From Dolomedes plantarius (Eukaryota > Arthropoda > Arachnida > Araneae > Dolomedidae), in NCBI GenBank assembly GCA_907164885.2, contig OU015499.1, forward strand, positions 153,554,408-153,618,407: a stretch of DNA of 64,000 nucleotides, written 5' to 3'. This document shows positions 1 through 14,200 of this stretch, piece by piece (the stretch's first letter is position 1; every line of letters starts with the position of its first letter). The position numbers were made by a program, and so were the translations under genes. The notes under the pieces are model-generated. The model searched no databases. It saw only the letters and a list, made by a program, of their open reading frames with translations, and was not told the origin of the DNA.

Positions 1-136
1 TTTTCCATATGTATCGTTCATTTTATCAAGTCCCAACGACCATATTGCTTTGTTATGTTTCTGCATCTATCGTTTTCCCGCATTTATCGTTCATTTCAAT
101 CGGTCCTTTGAGAAACGATAGATCGAGATTCCACTG
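1..136 (-). repeat. Tigger/pogo-type MITE, 5'-cut by the window
   Basis: The block ends in GATCGAGATTCCACTG followed by T, and matches in inverted orientation the complete MITE at 15665-15820, including the internal ATCGTTCATTT and CATATTGCTTTGTTATGTTT. Only part lies in the window. It is followed by a short TA/GA microsatellite. Confidence 0.75.
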
Positions 137-1472
137 TGTATATATATATAGAGAGAGAGAGAGAGTGTATACTTGTTAAAGATGTGACTGAAAAGATAGA
201 AATCTTTCATACAGTGCAACAGATAAATTCAAAATTCAGGCTTTTTGCAGTCTTAGTTGCAAAAATGCCCTAATTAAAAAATTTTTTTCACAATTCTAAA
301 AATCCAAAGTTTTATTCAAGGAATCCTTATATTTTATTGACCACTCCACAAATTTGTCTTTGGTCAAGACATTTATTACATATTGCTGTATTTTGGAATT
401 GACCAAGTGTTTTCTTTAAAAATTCCAATCACCCCATGCTTCACAGATTTTAGAAGTCCAGTTTTAACCAGTTCTGTAGTTTCATTTTTGTTAATAAGAA
501 AAGGGGATGACTATACTTCTGAGAAGGGTGCTTAATACAAAATTCATTTTCTGCTGGTCATTAGTCAAATTGGATAGTCCTTTGTGTATGTCTCTGAATC
601 GGTAAATATTAAGGGAAAAAATTTTCAAAATTAATCTCTTAATGCATTATAGATTCAGAGTAGATTTCCAAAATGTTTTGTTTCTTAAAGCATTAGTTTT
701 ATTTATTTGTTTTGTTCATTTACAATTCTTTCTAATTGTGCATGTTTATCAAATTGCTGGGGGAAATGTCACTGAACAAAAAACTATATGTGCATTAAAA
801 AAAAGGATGATATAGTTTTAAGAGTGAATCTTGATCTTATGTTTCTATAATTATAAATATATCTCTTAACTTCAGAGTATTTAATTTCTTTTTTTCCCAG
901 TATTTATCGGTGAAAAACTGAGATATTGTATGATGCGTTGTTTCCATGTTTGAAAAATGTTTTATATAAATATATACATTTTATAAATTTTAGTTTCTGG
1001 AATAATGTTTATTCACAATACAAAATTTTTTTTCTGTTGATAAAATTTTTTGATTTAGGTTTTTTAAAAATAAATTAAACACTTTTTACATAAAATCCAT
1101 TAATTAGATTTCACTGTAGGTTTGAAATTTTCCAAGCATTAAACATGGGCTAGAACTAGGAAGGACACTTTGTTTTCAGTAAATCCTTTTTTGAATAAAG
1201 TCTTTATTTAAGTAAAATATGAATTTAAATTTGTTTGGGTTGCAGCCTAGGACACTTCTGGCATTAAATATAATATCTAGAAGGTTAAATACCAAAAAAC
1301 ACTTGTGCATTCACATTCATATGCATGGGTGTATACTTTCTCTCGCTCTCACACACAGAAGAAAGAAGGGAAAAAAAGCCATGAAAATTACTCTCTTGAA
1401 GTGTATCAAATGCAGATCAGAGGTACCCTGTTATAACATTTATGCTAGCAAATCTAATTAAATTGCTTTCAG
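137..1472 (+). other. Presumed CCT2 intron
   Basis: AT-rich sequence without a supported exon. A TA/GA microsatellite lies near 140-165. Nothing else is recognisable; a short open frame at 1219-1461 has no family signature and runs into the acceptor of the first exon. Confidence 0.6.
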
Positions 1473-1657
1473 GATTCCTGCTTGACAAGAAGCCAGGTGT
1501 TCATCAACCCAAACGTGTAGAAAATGCCCGGATCCTTATTGCAAATACACCTATGGATGCAGATAAAGTTAAAATTTTTGGTTCTAGAATCACCTTAGAT
1601 TCTGTGGCAAAATTGGGAGATATGGAATTAATTGAAAATGAAAAGATGAAAGCTAAG
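1473..1657 (+). CDS. CCT2: CCT2 exon (apical domain start)
   Basis: The acceptor TTGCTTTCAG ends at 1472 and the donor GTTTGT starts at 1658. The exon begins with two bases of a split Gly codon and then reads FLLDKKPG, followed by [19 protein letters not shown], typical of the start of the CCT-beta apical domain. It ends in phase 0 after KMKAK. No further CCT2 exon is recognisable in 1-1472. Confidence 0.93.
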
Positions 1658-4600
1658 GTTTGTGCTTACTTACGAAACTTTCTTTATGTCAATTTCTTTT
1701 AACTTATGGTTTATTGAATTTCATTTGACAGTTTGAATGCATATTTTTATTCAATAGGTTGATGCTTTCTTGAAACACAACATCAATGTCTTCATCAACA
1801 GGCAACTTATATATAATTATCCAGAACAGCTGTTTGCTGATGCTGGTGTAATGGCCATTGAGCATGCTGATTTTGATGGTGTTGAAAAACTTGCTCTAGT
1901 TACTGGTAGGTGTTAAGAAGTCTTAATAAATTAACTATAAAATGCAACTCGGGAAAAATTTGCCTCAGTTTAATGAGATTAAATCGGATAATGAATTTGA
2001 AGGAACTATGAGTATTGAAGTCTGCCTCATTTTTATGAAGTTTTCAGAATTAATAATAGATTTCTGATTTATTTAAAAAATTTCTGATTTTCCTTTTTGG
2101 TATATCTTATTTGGTTTCTTCTAATCCATTACATTTGTTTCACTCCTAAGTCCGTCAGGTTTTAAGTTACGTACTGCTGTTTTCTGTTGCATCAGTCATT
2201 CCCCTCATGAAAATACTTTATAGAAGCTTTATATTTCAGTGATAAAATGTTAACTTTAAACAATTAATTATAAATTATTTTATAAATTAAATGTTTATTT
2301 TGCGACATTAAAATTGTTTGTGCCTTTTTTAAACTTAGATGTATTGCTAAAACAGTGTTACCCCAGGTTAGACATCAGTTTTTTATTATCACTAAAAGGC
2401 ACTTAAGTAATCTTTTGTGCATAATTTTTTATATTTTATAAATTTTATGACATCTATATAATGCTGTATACTGAACAACAAACATTGGGATAAATATTCT
2501 TGTATAAGTACATTAATTTGTCTGAAATGTATTAGTAAAACTTTTGATATATTTGTAATGCCAAATTGAATAGAAATTAGCTGTAACTGTAAGAAACTTT
2601 TATTTATCCAAATTTTAGGATAAGTGATGTACATAATGTATAATTAGGAAATTTTTGGGTTAAATCTTCTAAAACTTTCATTTGTTTTTACAGATATTTT
2701 CTGACTGTAGTTTTATTGTTTGACCATATGATGATAGTAGTTTAAATTTTGATGGAAGTCTTATAAGAATAAAATTTCTTCAACAGAAAGCATAAAATGT
2801 TAGTGTTTCTGATACCATTTGATAGTACTAAGATGAATATTATTTTAGATGTACCAATTGTAGTACTGTTATCTTTCAAGAAATTTCCCCCCCCCCCCCC
2901 CCCTTCTTTTTTTTTATTTATTTATTTATTTTCTCTCCAGTCTTGGAAAAAGTCCCTAAATTATGGATAAATTGCTTAGTTTTCGTTAAGTATGTCAAGA
3001 AAAGTTACATAAAAGCAAATTATAGATAGGTGATGGGAAACATCTTGTTTCTTTTTAAATTTCAATTCATAATTATAATTTGTTATGAGTCTAACATTTG
3101 TGGTTTTCTTTTTTAATTTTGGATATTCTAACTTTAATGGGGTACTTGTGCATTTGATAAATCTGATGCTTCAAGGTGTGAAATATATATAATTAAAAAA
3201 AATCCTGTATCAGATAGTGATTTTTTTTCTCTATATATATCACCACCTCAATACTACTACTAGATAGATTGATGATACTACTCAATACTCAAAATATATG
3301 ATCTCCAGTAAAAACTGCGGTGGAGTCCCTATTATCCGAACTTCAGTAATCCGAAACCAAAAGTAAAAAAGAACTAAGGTTAAGGTAAAACTACAGTGAT
3401 ACTAAGTAAAATATATTTCTGAAAATTACAAGAAAATTCAAAGTTAGACAAGAGTAGTATAATATAGTAGGACACAGAAGAATAAACAATGTGTTTATGC
3501 TAATACAAAACTGACACTAACAGTAATGATGCACCTCTCTAACTTGTCGAGCACTGTGACGTATTGTTAGAATTACTTACTCTACTGTACTGTACTAGGC
3601 AGCACTCCGCTCTTATCACCCATTTTGTCCCGAGATTTGGTTATGTTTAGACAGACCTTATAAAATAAACTGTGTAATCACACATAATATGCAATATTTA
3701 TGTAATCACACATTATGTAATTTATGTTTATTTTAAGAATGATTTCACTTAATCCGAAAAGGGTCTGGTCCCAATCATTTTGGATTATCGGGATTCCTAT
3801 TTGCCTTTCTCTTCAAACGTGAAAGCTCATTTTATGATTTTAATGGAAACCATCCTATATGTCAGCCATTTGCTCATTTCACACAACCATCAAGCTGTCC
3901 TAGTGATCAATACTGTACAAAATCTCTTCCACTACGGTAAAAGTAAGAAAAATTAAATTAAAATCCTAGTTTTCGTATGGTATGAAACTTCCTAACATGA
4001 GCAACAGGGCTTCAGATAGCTTATAGCCTAAAAACTAATTATTCTCCTTAACTTAAAAAATGGCTTTAGTCAAAAATTTCAAATTTATATAAATGTCAAT
4101 TATAAACAAATCTATAGAACTATTTACTTATTGGTTAACATTTTTAAGACACTAATGGTTGTTGAAAGAAAAATCAGGTAATGCTACAAAACACTTGTAG
4201 CATGGCACCTGTGCACCTGAAATATGACTCTTGATACACTTATCTAAAAAATTGTGGTTTTTAAAAAAAATTTCTACAGTAGTATTGAGGGGATGATATG
4301 TATACATACTTATATAAATAAATATATATACAGTCGAATCCGGTTAATTGGGCCATCGGCTAATCGGACCAGCCGCTTATTCAGACCGAATCCTAAAGAA
4401 CTGAAACAGATCCTATTGCATAAGCCTAATAGGGCATGTTCGTGTAATTAGACCAGCCGGATATTCGGATCAAAATGATCACGTCCTGGTGTAGTCCTAT
4501 TAACCAGAATTGACTGTGTATATTTTTACATAGCTAAATAGGTATGTCGTAAATAATTTTTTTTTCTTATACCCAATTAAAATCTTTTTAGAGATATCAG

Positions 4601-7600
4601 GATCTAGAATAACACTAAAATAATTTTAACTGAAGTTGTTTGCTCTTGCACCTTGTTTATCTATTGCATTATTCTAAACTTGTTTAACTTAACAAGGTAA
4701 TTATTTTAAAATATGTTGTAAAACGATTTTCTCCCTATTTTAAGGGGGTGAAATTGTATCTGACATCGAACGATGTGATACTGTGAAGCTAGGAAGATGT
4801 GACTTAATCGAAGAAATCATGATCGGCGAAGATTACTTGCTCAAGTTTTCCGGCTTGCCAGTGGGTGAATGCTGTACCGTTGTTCTTCGTGGAGCTACTG
4901 AACAAATCCTTAGTGAGGCTGAGCGTGCCTTGCATGATGTGTTATGTGTGTTAATCACAACCATTAGCGAACGCTTTACAGTTCCAGGTGGCGGGTGTGT
5001 TGAAATGCTAATGGCACGAGCGGTATTTGAACTTGCTTCTCAGACTTCAGGCAAGGAATCTCTTGCTATGGAAGCCTATGCTCGTGCACTTTTGCAGGTA
5101 AGCATTAAAAATCTTTAACAAATTATTGTTAGTATTTGCTATGGGGGATCAACTTTACTTCAGAAAGCTAATATAGATAAAGCAGAATAGAAGTCATTAT
5201 AAAGGGGAAAAAATGGTGCATAGAACTCTCACATGGAATTAAAACTCCCTATCATATATGTAGTACACTGTGATAGTGAAAGATTAATTTCTGAATTTTA
5301 GAGTAATTGTTTCAATGCCAGTCACATGATCATTCTGTGCTCGACACAATAGCTTTATATTGATGGCTAAAAACTGCTTTCAGTTTTCTAACATCAGTTG
5401 GCGAATTGAATTGTTTCAATAGAAGTTGGCAAAACTTCTATTGAAACAATTGATTCATGAGCTAAATATTTAACGCTGTGAAAATATTACCTAAAAATAT
5501 TTTGTAGAAATCTCCAGATGGCTATCCTCACTTCTTGTGGCACACCTTTATGACTGTAGCTTTGGTAGTGGACCATTGTTTGTTATGAAGCTTATTATAC
5601 TGAGCCACTGCACAGCACCATCGTTCTGTCACTAGCCTTGTCTTGACTCAGTCATCCCTTTGACGTTGTTTGATTGGTTGTAGGCTATAAATCTGCTTTC
5701 AAAATGCCGAAAAATAATAATATTCCTCAGTGGATTATCACGCTTCTTGACTCTCAATGTAGAAGATTTTATCAGTTACATTGAGTTTGAACCAGCTTCA
5801 TCTATTTTCTTGTTAGTAATTAAACAATTTTACTGCAGGTTTTAAGGGGTCCAGGTCGCAAAATTCTTTAAATTTTTTTAAAAAAATATTGCATTAAACA
5901 ATTCTGTATTGTTTTCAGTTTAAAATGACGTTTAAATCATGTTTCTATCTTAATTGGAACAGGATATATTAATTTTATTTTTGCAACATTCTAATAGTAG
6001 CCAATCTGTGTTTAAACCTGTAAATGCGCTTTTCTTCATGATGGGTTTTTTCACCATTTCTCGTCTATTGTCATAAATCAAGAACTGTTACAGATAAATG
6101 GTTCAAAATTAGAACGTCTTTTTAAATTATTTTACTTTAATTTTGATTCAGCAAATTTGAAAAAAATATTTACTCTTGAAAATATGATTTTTAAAAAATA
6201 AGTTACATTCCTTTTTTTGAAATATTTACTCTAAATATTAAAACTTTAAAAAAGAAATTTTTTTTTTTTAAATGCTGAATCAAAATTAAAACTTAAAATA
6301 TTTCTGTTTAATTAAATGAAAAAAAATTGAAATTCGACAAATATTTCGAGTTATAACAATTTCCACTTTTTTTAAAAATATATTTATTTTAAAAAATTTT
6401 AAAAACTTTATGGGAAATTTTATGATGTGGTTTTGTTTACAAGTTATATGGTTAACCATCACAAAAAATTCCAAATTTTTATTCAATAAAGAAAAAAAAA
6501 TGTGTGTCCCGGACCCCCTTAGGTCGCAAGGAGCATTTTAAAAATTTTATTTTAAATTTTTTTTTAAAAATCTTAAAAGTATAATAATATTGGAAATTTC
6601 TTTTAAGAAATTATATATGCTAGTGGCGAAATGTATATATGTACAAATTTCATCTCTATGATTAAAAGTAAAAAACTGATAAATTTTAACGTCCACCGTT
6701 CCCTTAACGTTAGCCTATTGTAGTGTACCATCACAGTAAGCATTTCTCGAATGACATGTTTTGAACCAATCACAGACCTTAAAAATTTCGTGGTTAATCG
6801 TTTGGAGGTTTGTACAATACTGTGCAAAATTTGTTGGGACAAGCTCCATTTTTCATAAAATTTGTCCTTTCGGAAACCGGTTTCAATTGCATTTTGTTTC
6901 ATTTCAATACTAGAAGACAAAATTGTGCCTTTTATGGAAATGTTTGCTGGTGGTGTTGGTGTGTTTCAACAAGATCTTGCTCCATGCCCTAAGCTAGTGA
7001 AGAATTTTTTCAAGAAAAGAAATTAACAGTTTCGGATTGGCCTGGTAATTCTCCAGATGTGAATCCCATCGAAGATTTGTGGAGCATTGTGGAGAGGCAT
7101 GGGAGTAAGATGGACTGCTCAAACAAAAGAAAGATGATTTAGAATGTCATAAAAATTTTGGTTTTGTGATGATGATGTCAAAAATTTGTTCTAAATTAGT
7201 GGAATCGATGTCAAAATGGGCCATAAGTTGTCATCCAATTATCGTAGGATTAAAAGTAAAGCAGTTTTAGATCACAAAAAAATTCAAAATTTTAACTCAT
7301 TAAATATATGAAAATCATGACAAAGCTACATGGAAGTTAGGCCAGGCCACTACTGTGGCTTGGATACACCACAGCTGTGGCCAGCCCAGGCTTGTTTACT
7401 GTGGTGCGTGTTCACCACTCGAGTGGCTCTGTATAATAAGGCTCTTAAATGGGGAAGCATTTCACATTTTTGCCTTGTCTGAACAAACTTAAGCTACACC
7501 AGCTAAGAACTTTCACTTTAAAAACTCTGAAGTATACCTGCATTTGAATAACATGATGGTGCTTAAATATAACATAATCTTATAAACTGTATCTCTGAAC

Positions 7601-10600
7601 TGATTTGAATATTTTCAGATTATTTTAATCACATTTATCAACCACTGATCCAAAAGAAATTTAGCTTATTCCATGTTAATAGATAGAGGAGAAGTAACAC
7701 TTGCATGAATTTCTTTTCTGCTTTGTTTATATCGTCACCTGAATGCAAGAACTAGGTAACTCCGAAAAAATTATTTTTGAGATGTCTGGCTATTTATAGA
7801 TAAATTACATAAGAATTGAATGCAATAACTAGACAACTCACTTGCTGCTACCCTAATGCCATCTGTTGGCTAGTGTAATAATTAGACAAACAGAATGATG
7901 AGTATTTTCTCACTGGAAGAAGTAGACATTTGAGATCTTCAAGAACCTGAAGAATTGAGGTTCCTAGTTCTTGCAATCATGTGATGATATACAATCTGAT
8001 ATATCAGGAAGGTCCCTTAATGGTTTGAGATGGACTGCTCATTTCTGTATTTAGATCATATGTTTGGTTAAAGTTTACATTGGTGGTTCATCAGAACTAC
8101 TTACTGGCTCTACACTGATTCAGAAAATCCTAGAAATGACTGTGGAATTTTATTTTCCTTTTCCAGTCCTTTGAAAAAGTACTAAAATTTAATTGGAATT
8201 GCTTGGAAAAACTTTCCCTGAGTAAAAGTTTCCAGTATCTTACAGTTCCTTAAGTTGGCAGTGTTTCATAGGTCTCTAAAAATTATAAATTTTCAAATTT
8301 GATTTTTGAAGCCCTGAATAAGGCTTATATTTTTAGGCTCAACAGTACATTTCCTCTTATTTTTCTCGGTGTGGTAAAAAATATTATGAGTATGCAAAAG
8401 CTAAACATATATATATGTAATTTAAAACTATATATGTGATTGTAAACTACACATATATATGTGTGTTTAATAGAAATGCAAATAATTACCTTGTTTGCTG
8501 TTGAAGTCTTTATTTACCAATTTGAGCATCTTTTGAAACTCTTTTGTTTCTTTAACCTTTCCGTTAGTTTTATGTTTGACAGTTTTATTCATTTATCATT
8601 TCAAATACAGTCGATTCTGGTTAATCAGACCACATCGGGATGCAATCATTTTGGTCCTAATAACCGGCTGGTTCGATTAAATGAACATGCCTTATGTTAC
8701 AAGACGGGATTGGGTCTGAATAAGCAGCTGGTCTAATTAACCGGTGCTCCAATTAACTGGAATCGACTGTACATTGTTTTTCCATGATAAAAGATTAATA
8801 TAATTAGAAAACATCTCAGTACCTTACTGATAACTGTCACAGTATACCAGTTAATCCATAAGAAGAAGAATAAATCCTGAATGTCTGAAATCTTTTATGT
8901 GTAATATTTGATTATACAATAATTATAGATTCTTATTTTAATCTGTTTTCAATGTGAAAATTTTATTTAGAAATATTTTCATTTTAATGGACAGTTAAAA
9001 TTAAATTTTTCTGAATATCACATCTACCTTAAAAATTTGGAGATAAGCTTAATATGTCTTTAAGAATGCTCTAAGTTCTATATCTCAGCAGTTACCCAGA
9101 GAAAAGCCTGAATGAAATTTTATTTTCATTCTTTTCTGATTCAGAAATTCTTACTATTTGTTTTCATAGAATCAAAACTAAACTATCTAACTGTAGTTTT
9201 GATTTTGTAGTTTTTTTCTTCCGAAACTTTAAAGGCTGTTATTTTTAAAACTGGGATTTTTTTAACACTATTTTTAAATGCTGTATCTCCCACATTTTCC
9301 AAATGATTAAGCCCCTTTTTTTTTGTTCTATAACAACCAAACTAAATACCTGCTATGCAATGTGATGGATGATGTATTCTTTGTATTCTAAACTTCTGTA
9401 TCCTAATAAAATTCTCAGCATTATCTTTAGGTTTGTTATATGTTAAGGTTATCTTTTTACTCTTATGAAGTCTTTATCTTTTTTCTTTTTAGATTCCAAC
9501 AATTATTGCTGATAATGGAGGTTATGATAGTGCTCAGCTTATATCTGAGCTGCGCTCAGCCCATGCAGAGGGGAAAGTCAAATATGGTTTAAGTAAGTAG
9601 TGCATATAGTTATCTTGTTTCATCCTAACCAACATCTTATTGGGTTTTAGTTGAGATGCCTGTAATGATTTTTTATTTGTCGTGCTACCCTTGAAAAGGT
9701 ACCTTAACCCCTTCTTTCTAGCTCCCATCAAAATTACGGGGTGAGATCTCACCCACGATATTTCCGGACTGGAGTGTTCAAAAGTAACACACTAAAAAGA
9801 TTAAAAACAGTCCATTTAATTAACCTGGAATTTTTTTTATTTCTTATTTTACATACCAGATGGCAGCACCAGACTATAGTGTAATTGGGGATGGGTTTTT
9901 TTTTTAACGTAGGATTACGTTCCTTAATAATGGTCCTTTGGAGAGAGAAAAATTGTCTGGTATCACGAGTTATAATTTTGGCAGAATGCCAAACCCAGTA
10001 GCAGTAAACAGTTAAACAGAAATGTACCAAAATGTGTAAAAAAAGGGGGGGTAAACGAACGATAAGTAATCCTTCGTTAATAACTCGCGATAGTTTCGTT
10101 AGAGAAGAGTACCTGAAATATTTTTTAAAACAAAACAAGATGTGGCAGATCAAGAAATAAGTGAAATCCTCCCAAAAAAAATAGGCACTTATTTTACTGT
10201 TTTCTTGAAAATTATGCGATTGTTAAGAGGTTAAATCGAAAATGCAAATTTCATATGAGAGTGTCAAAACCTCATTTAAGGCTAAATTACCGATTTTCAG
10301 GTTTTGACATCAGCTAATTCTAGTACCATTGGCAACACGTGTGCAAAAGATTCGCCTGCTATGATATGTGGTTTGCTTTGTAGAGTCGACAGTGTGTTTA
10401 CATTACTGCACATTTGAACAAACATATTTAATAATTTCTTAGTAAATTTCTTATTGTAGCAATAAAAACATTGTTTAAATGCTTCATTTATAGACTTACA
10501 TTATTAATTTTGTGTAGTGTTATTTTATTATTCATTAATAGTTTGAAATTGCTTTTCTAGTGCTGCATTTCTATATAGTTAATTCAAAATTTTTTATTTA

Positions 10601-11164
10601 ATTTTTCCTCCCAAACTTTGAAGGCTGTTATTATTAAAACTGCTTTTTTTTTTTTTTAATCTCTATTTTTAAATTTTGTATCCCTCATTTGGCCGGACGA
10701 TGGCCGAATAGCTAGGGCGCTGGCATTCGGTACCGGAGTCTGTGGGTTCGAGTCCCACTCTTGGCATGGATGTTTGTAGCCGTTCGGAATCGGCTTTAAA
10801 CTGTAGGTCCCGGTCAAATTAGCCCTCGTGTAGCAAAAAATGACCGTATCGCTCCAAACCAAACCAACCAAACCTGTATCCCTCATTTTCCAAATGGTTA
10901 AGCCTCCTGTTTAAAAATAAATAAATACTCCTCAAAGTCTGCTGAATAAGATGTACTCAAAATCTAGAAATCGATTTTTCCGACTTGTGGATACTTTTTT
11001 TCTGGACTGCATCTCACATACATACACACACACACACACAGTCGATTCAGGTTATTCGGACCAAACCCCGTCTTGTAACATAGGGCGTGTTCATTTAATC
11101 GGACCAGCTGGTTATTAGGACCGAAATGATCGCGTCCCGATGTGGTCCGATTAACTGGAATTGA

Positions 11165-11245
<81 letters not shown>

Positions 11246-14200
11246 CATAAATAGCAGTAAATATTCTTTGTTTCTTCTAAATTTCTGTTTATTTTGTGTT
11301 AAATACTGTTTATTTGTTATTGTCAAGCTATGGATTTTAATATGTGAGCCTTTGGTAGTATTTTCAAGAATGTTTGCAAGATTGGCAGCAAAATTTGGCA
11401 ATTTTTGGGTGTGTGATGAACCAATCAGATTTCACCTTGGTGGCATGGTTCTAAACTTCTAGAATTTTCGAGAATATTGCCAGAGGTATATAAGCTTGGC
11501 TTAGTAGTTGAGTGTATAAAAGGCTACCAAATATTCCTAAAAAGTCCATTTTCCTGAAATGAGTCCCCAATTCCTGAAAATGTGTATTGGTCTCCTCCAA
11601 AGAGAAGATCCCTGAGAAAGTGGTCACTCAGGAACAGTTCTTTTTTCATGAAGGGTGAAAAGTGTCAAATGCGATGGTCAATGGAGGGTCACCAAACATT
11701 CCCACTTTTCACCAAATAGCGGCATTTGTCCAAAGGAAGATGAAGAGTCGAACAGGTGTTTTTGCCGATGAGTAATGGTTTACCCTAAGAAAAGGCAGTG
11801 TTTACTAGTGACAGCTGCAGTTAACAATTGAAAGGAAATTTTGAACACTGTGCCTATTGGATTATTAACTCCTGTGATTTGCCTGATAATCTAAAATGTT
11901 TAAATGCTGATTTCTTATGTCTATTTTCCAAGTTATAAACTTGTAACTCCGCAAAACATCTTTCACGTTTTCATTTAATTTTTAAATTGAGCAAAAATAT
12001 GGCTACTAAAAACCAAGTTATGAGAAGATATTTCACAGAGGATAAAATTTTTCCCTAGTCAAATTTCGGAAAACGGGAAAATTTAAGTGTTGAAAAAATT
12101 AGTTGCATGTGCATTAGAAGTCATTTGCGTAGTCATCATAGCACTTTAAAGGATAGGACTGGCTTTAAGCCGATTGGACCTAATTAGATTAGGAAAATTA
12201 AAAATGTCTAAAAGAAAATTGCCTTAACAGATGTAAAAATTATTCAGAATAATGACCAAATGAAGTGTGTAAAACATGCAGATGTATATCTCGATATGCT
12301 GGTTGAAGAAATGGAAGCATTAAAACATATTCTTATAAAAATTATAGAAATATTTATTTAAAGATATTTTTGTTCTGTAAATGAAATCTTTGTAGTCTAG
12401 TTACATTTTAGTTTTTGTTTTCTTATAAATGTACATTAAAGAAAGTAAATATGACCCTTTTTCTATTTTGTCTAAAATATTGGTAAAACGACAGTAGTTG
12501 AAAATGTAGTTGACGGATTTATAATAGGGAAGCATCAGAAGATGAAACCAAGGTTTTAGAAATGGCTTGAATATTTTTTCAATAACTTAGGTCTTATATA
12601 ATCGTTTTATGTTTAATCCGCCATTTCTAGAACAGACTACTTATATCCCAAATAAAAACAAAATTCTGCAAAAAAAGGATCTGTAAGAAATGCTTTACAT
12701 AAATCAAAAACTGAATTTGTCGAAACTCTGATAATAATCAACTCTGTGCCATATATCCAATGGAAAATTTTTTTTTTTTAAATTCATAATTGAAAACTAC
12801 ACATCAGAAGTGTAATTTTTATCATTTATTCGTGCCGTCATCAGTTTCTGGAAGCCCATTTCTTTTATATTTGCATCATTTATTAATATAACTGTCCACA
12901 CTTATTTTAAATGAAAACAAAATTACTGAAACAGATCGCGTCTCCTATAGCGAAAGAAAAGAACCTAACAATTGCAAAAACCCAAATACCCAGAAATCCG
13001 CATCTATAATAAATTTTTAAAGCAGCAAAATTTTAAAGAAAGTACCCTTTCATTAGATTTAAAACATGTCACTTTACAGTCATTAAAGCATATATAAATA
13101 TGTGTGTGTGTATATACAGTAACTGCCGCTTATAGTGATCAGTGGCTATAAGAATCAACCGTTTATAAGAATCAATATCGCAAAAACAAAAACAAATGTA
13201 TTATTTCCATGTTAAAATTTCCGCTTTAAAGAATCAATCCACCGGTTATAAGAATCAGTTTGCAATCTTCGCCTTCCTTTCATTTTTCCAAAAAATGCCA
13301 CTTGAACTCTCAAAAGGTACGAAATTCTTTCTTAAGTTTTTGAAAAGAAAGATTGATAAAACTTTGGGGTGGAAATCAGTCGTAAAATACATTCCTTTAG
13401 ACATAACATAAGAGTTCCTCCTTATACGTTTTTGCTAAACACTGTCTTATTAGCTTTACCCAGGGGCATCTAACCCGCCCGGGTCCGATTTCACTTTTCT
13501 CCCACCACTTACTTCCTGGTTGCGGATTTCTGGATCCTGAAACACATAAATCTTCCGCGAAGTGTCCACCATCACTTATGCAAACGGGACAGTGGATTCA
13601 GCACTTCAAACCGTGAAATGTAAATGTATCCATTTTGCTGAATCAAACGTTTCATGGTTTGATTCAGAATCAAACGTTTCACGGTTTGATTCAGAATCAA
13701 ACCGTAAAACGTAAGCTATAAAGTGAATCTTCGTCTGAGACTGTAATAAGCATACGTCGCTAGTATTCACTTTAGTTTTCTAACAAAATTGCCAGTTAGT
13801 GTTAGAACTTTTTGATAGTCGAATTCAAATATGATAAAAACAAGGAAAACTCTTAGTTTTTCTGAAAAACAGAACTTGTTAATTAGATATGATGCTCTTC
13901 CAAAGTGTAGTCAAAGAGAAGCTGCCTCTTGTTGATTTTATAATCATGTGTCGTTACTTATAGGTCTAGAAATTGAGTTATAGTATTTGTTTAGAAATTG
14001 AGTATTTTTAAAATTATAAAAAATAATTTTAATAAATGATAAATAACGTAAATTAAAGAGTATTTAATGGTAAATTATGTATATGTGTGCCTGTCCAAAG
14101 GGAAGTTTCGGTTATAAGAATCAAAAACAGTAATAACAAACGTGATTCTTATAAGCGGAAATCGCTGTATTTACAATCACTGTGAAGGTAATAACATGTT

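Larger units (their letters stand above)
1906..4744 (+). other. CCT2 intron of 2.8 kb
   Basis: AT-rich intron. It holds a 17-base poly-C run at 2887-2903, a decayed pogo-like repeat at 3315-3800 and a MITE at 4331-4516. No RNA gene or exon is seen. Confidence 0.8.
5098..9492 (+). other. CCT2 intron of 4.4 kb
   Basis: AT-rich intron holding a perfect hairpin at 5409-5451, a repeat at 5843-6523, a Tc1-like transposase relic near 6950-7250, MITE family A copy 2 at 8608-8769 and a segment at 9215-9322 that is the empty counterpart of the SINE site at 10677. No conserved exon is seen. Confidence 0.8.

Noticed and set aside
10691..10760. tRNA gene at the A and B boxes
   Set aside because: The head does not close into an acceptor stem, and it is part of a SINE with target duplications and an AACC tail.
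11142..11462. Open frames rich in Tyr and Ile over the TA run
   Set aside because: They are translations of a dinucleotide microsatellite.
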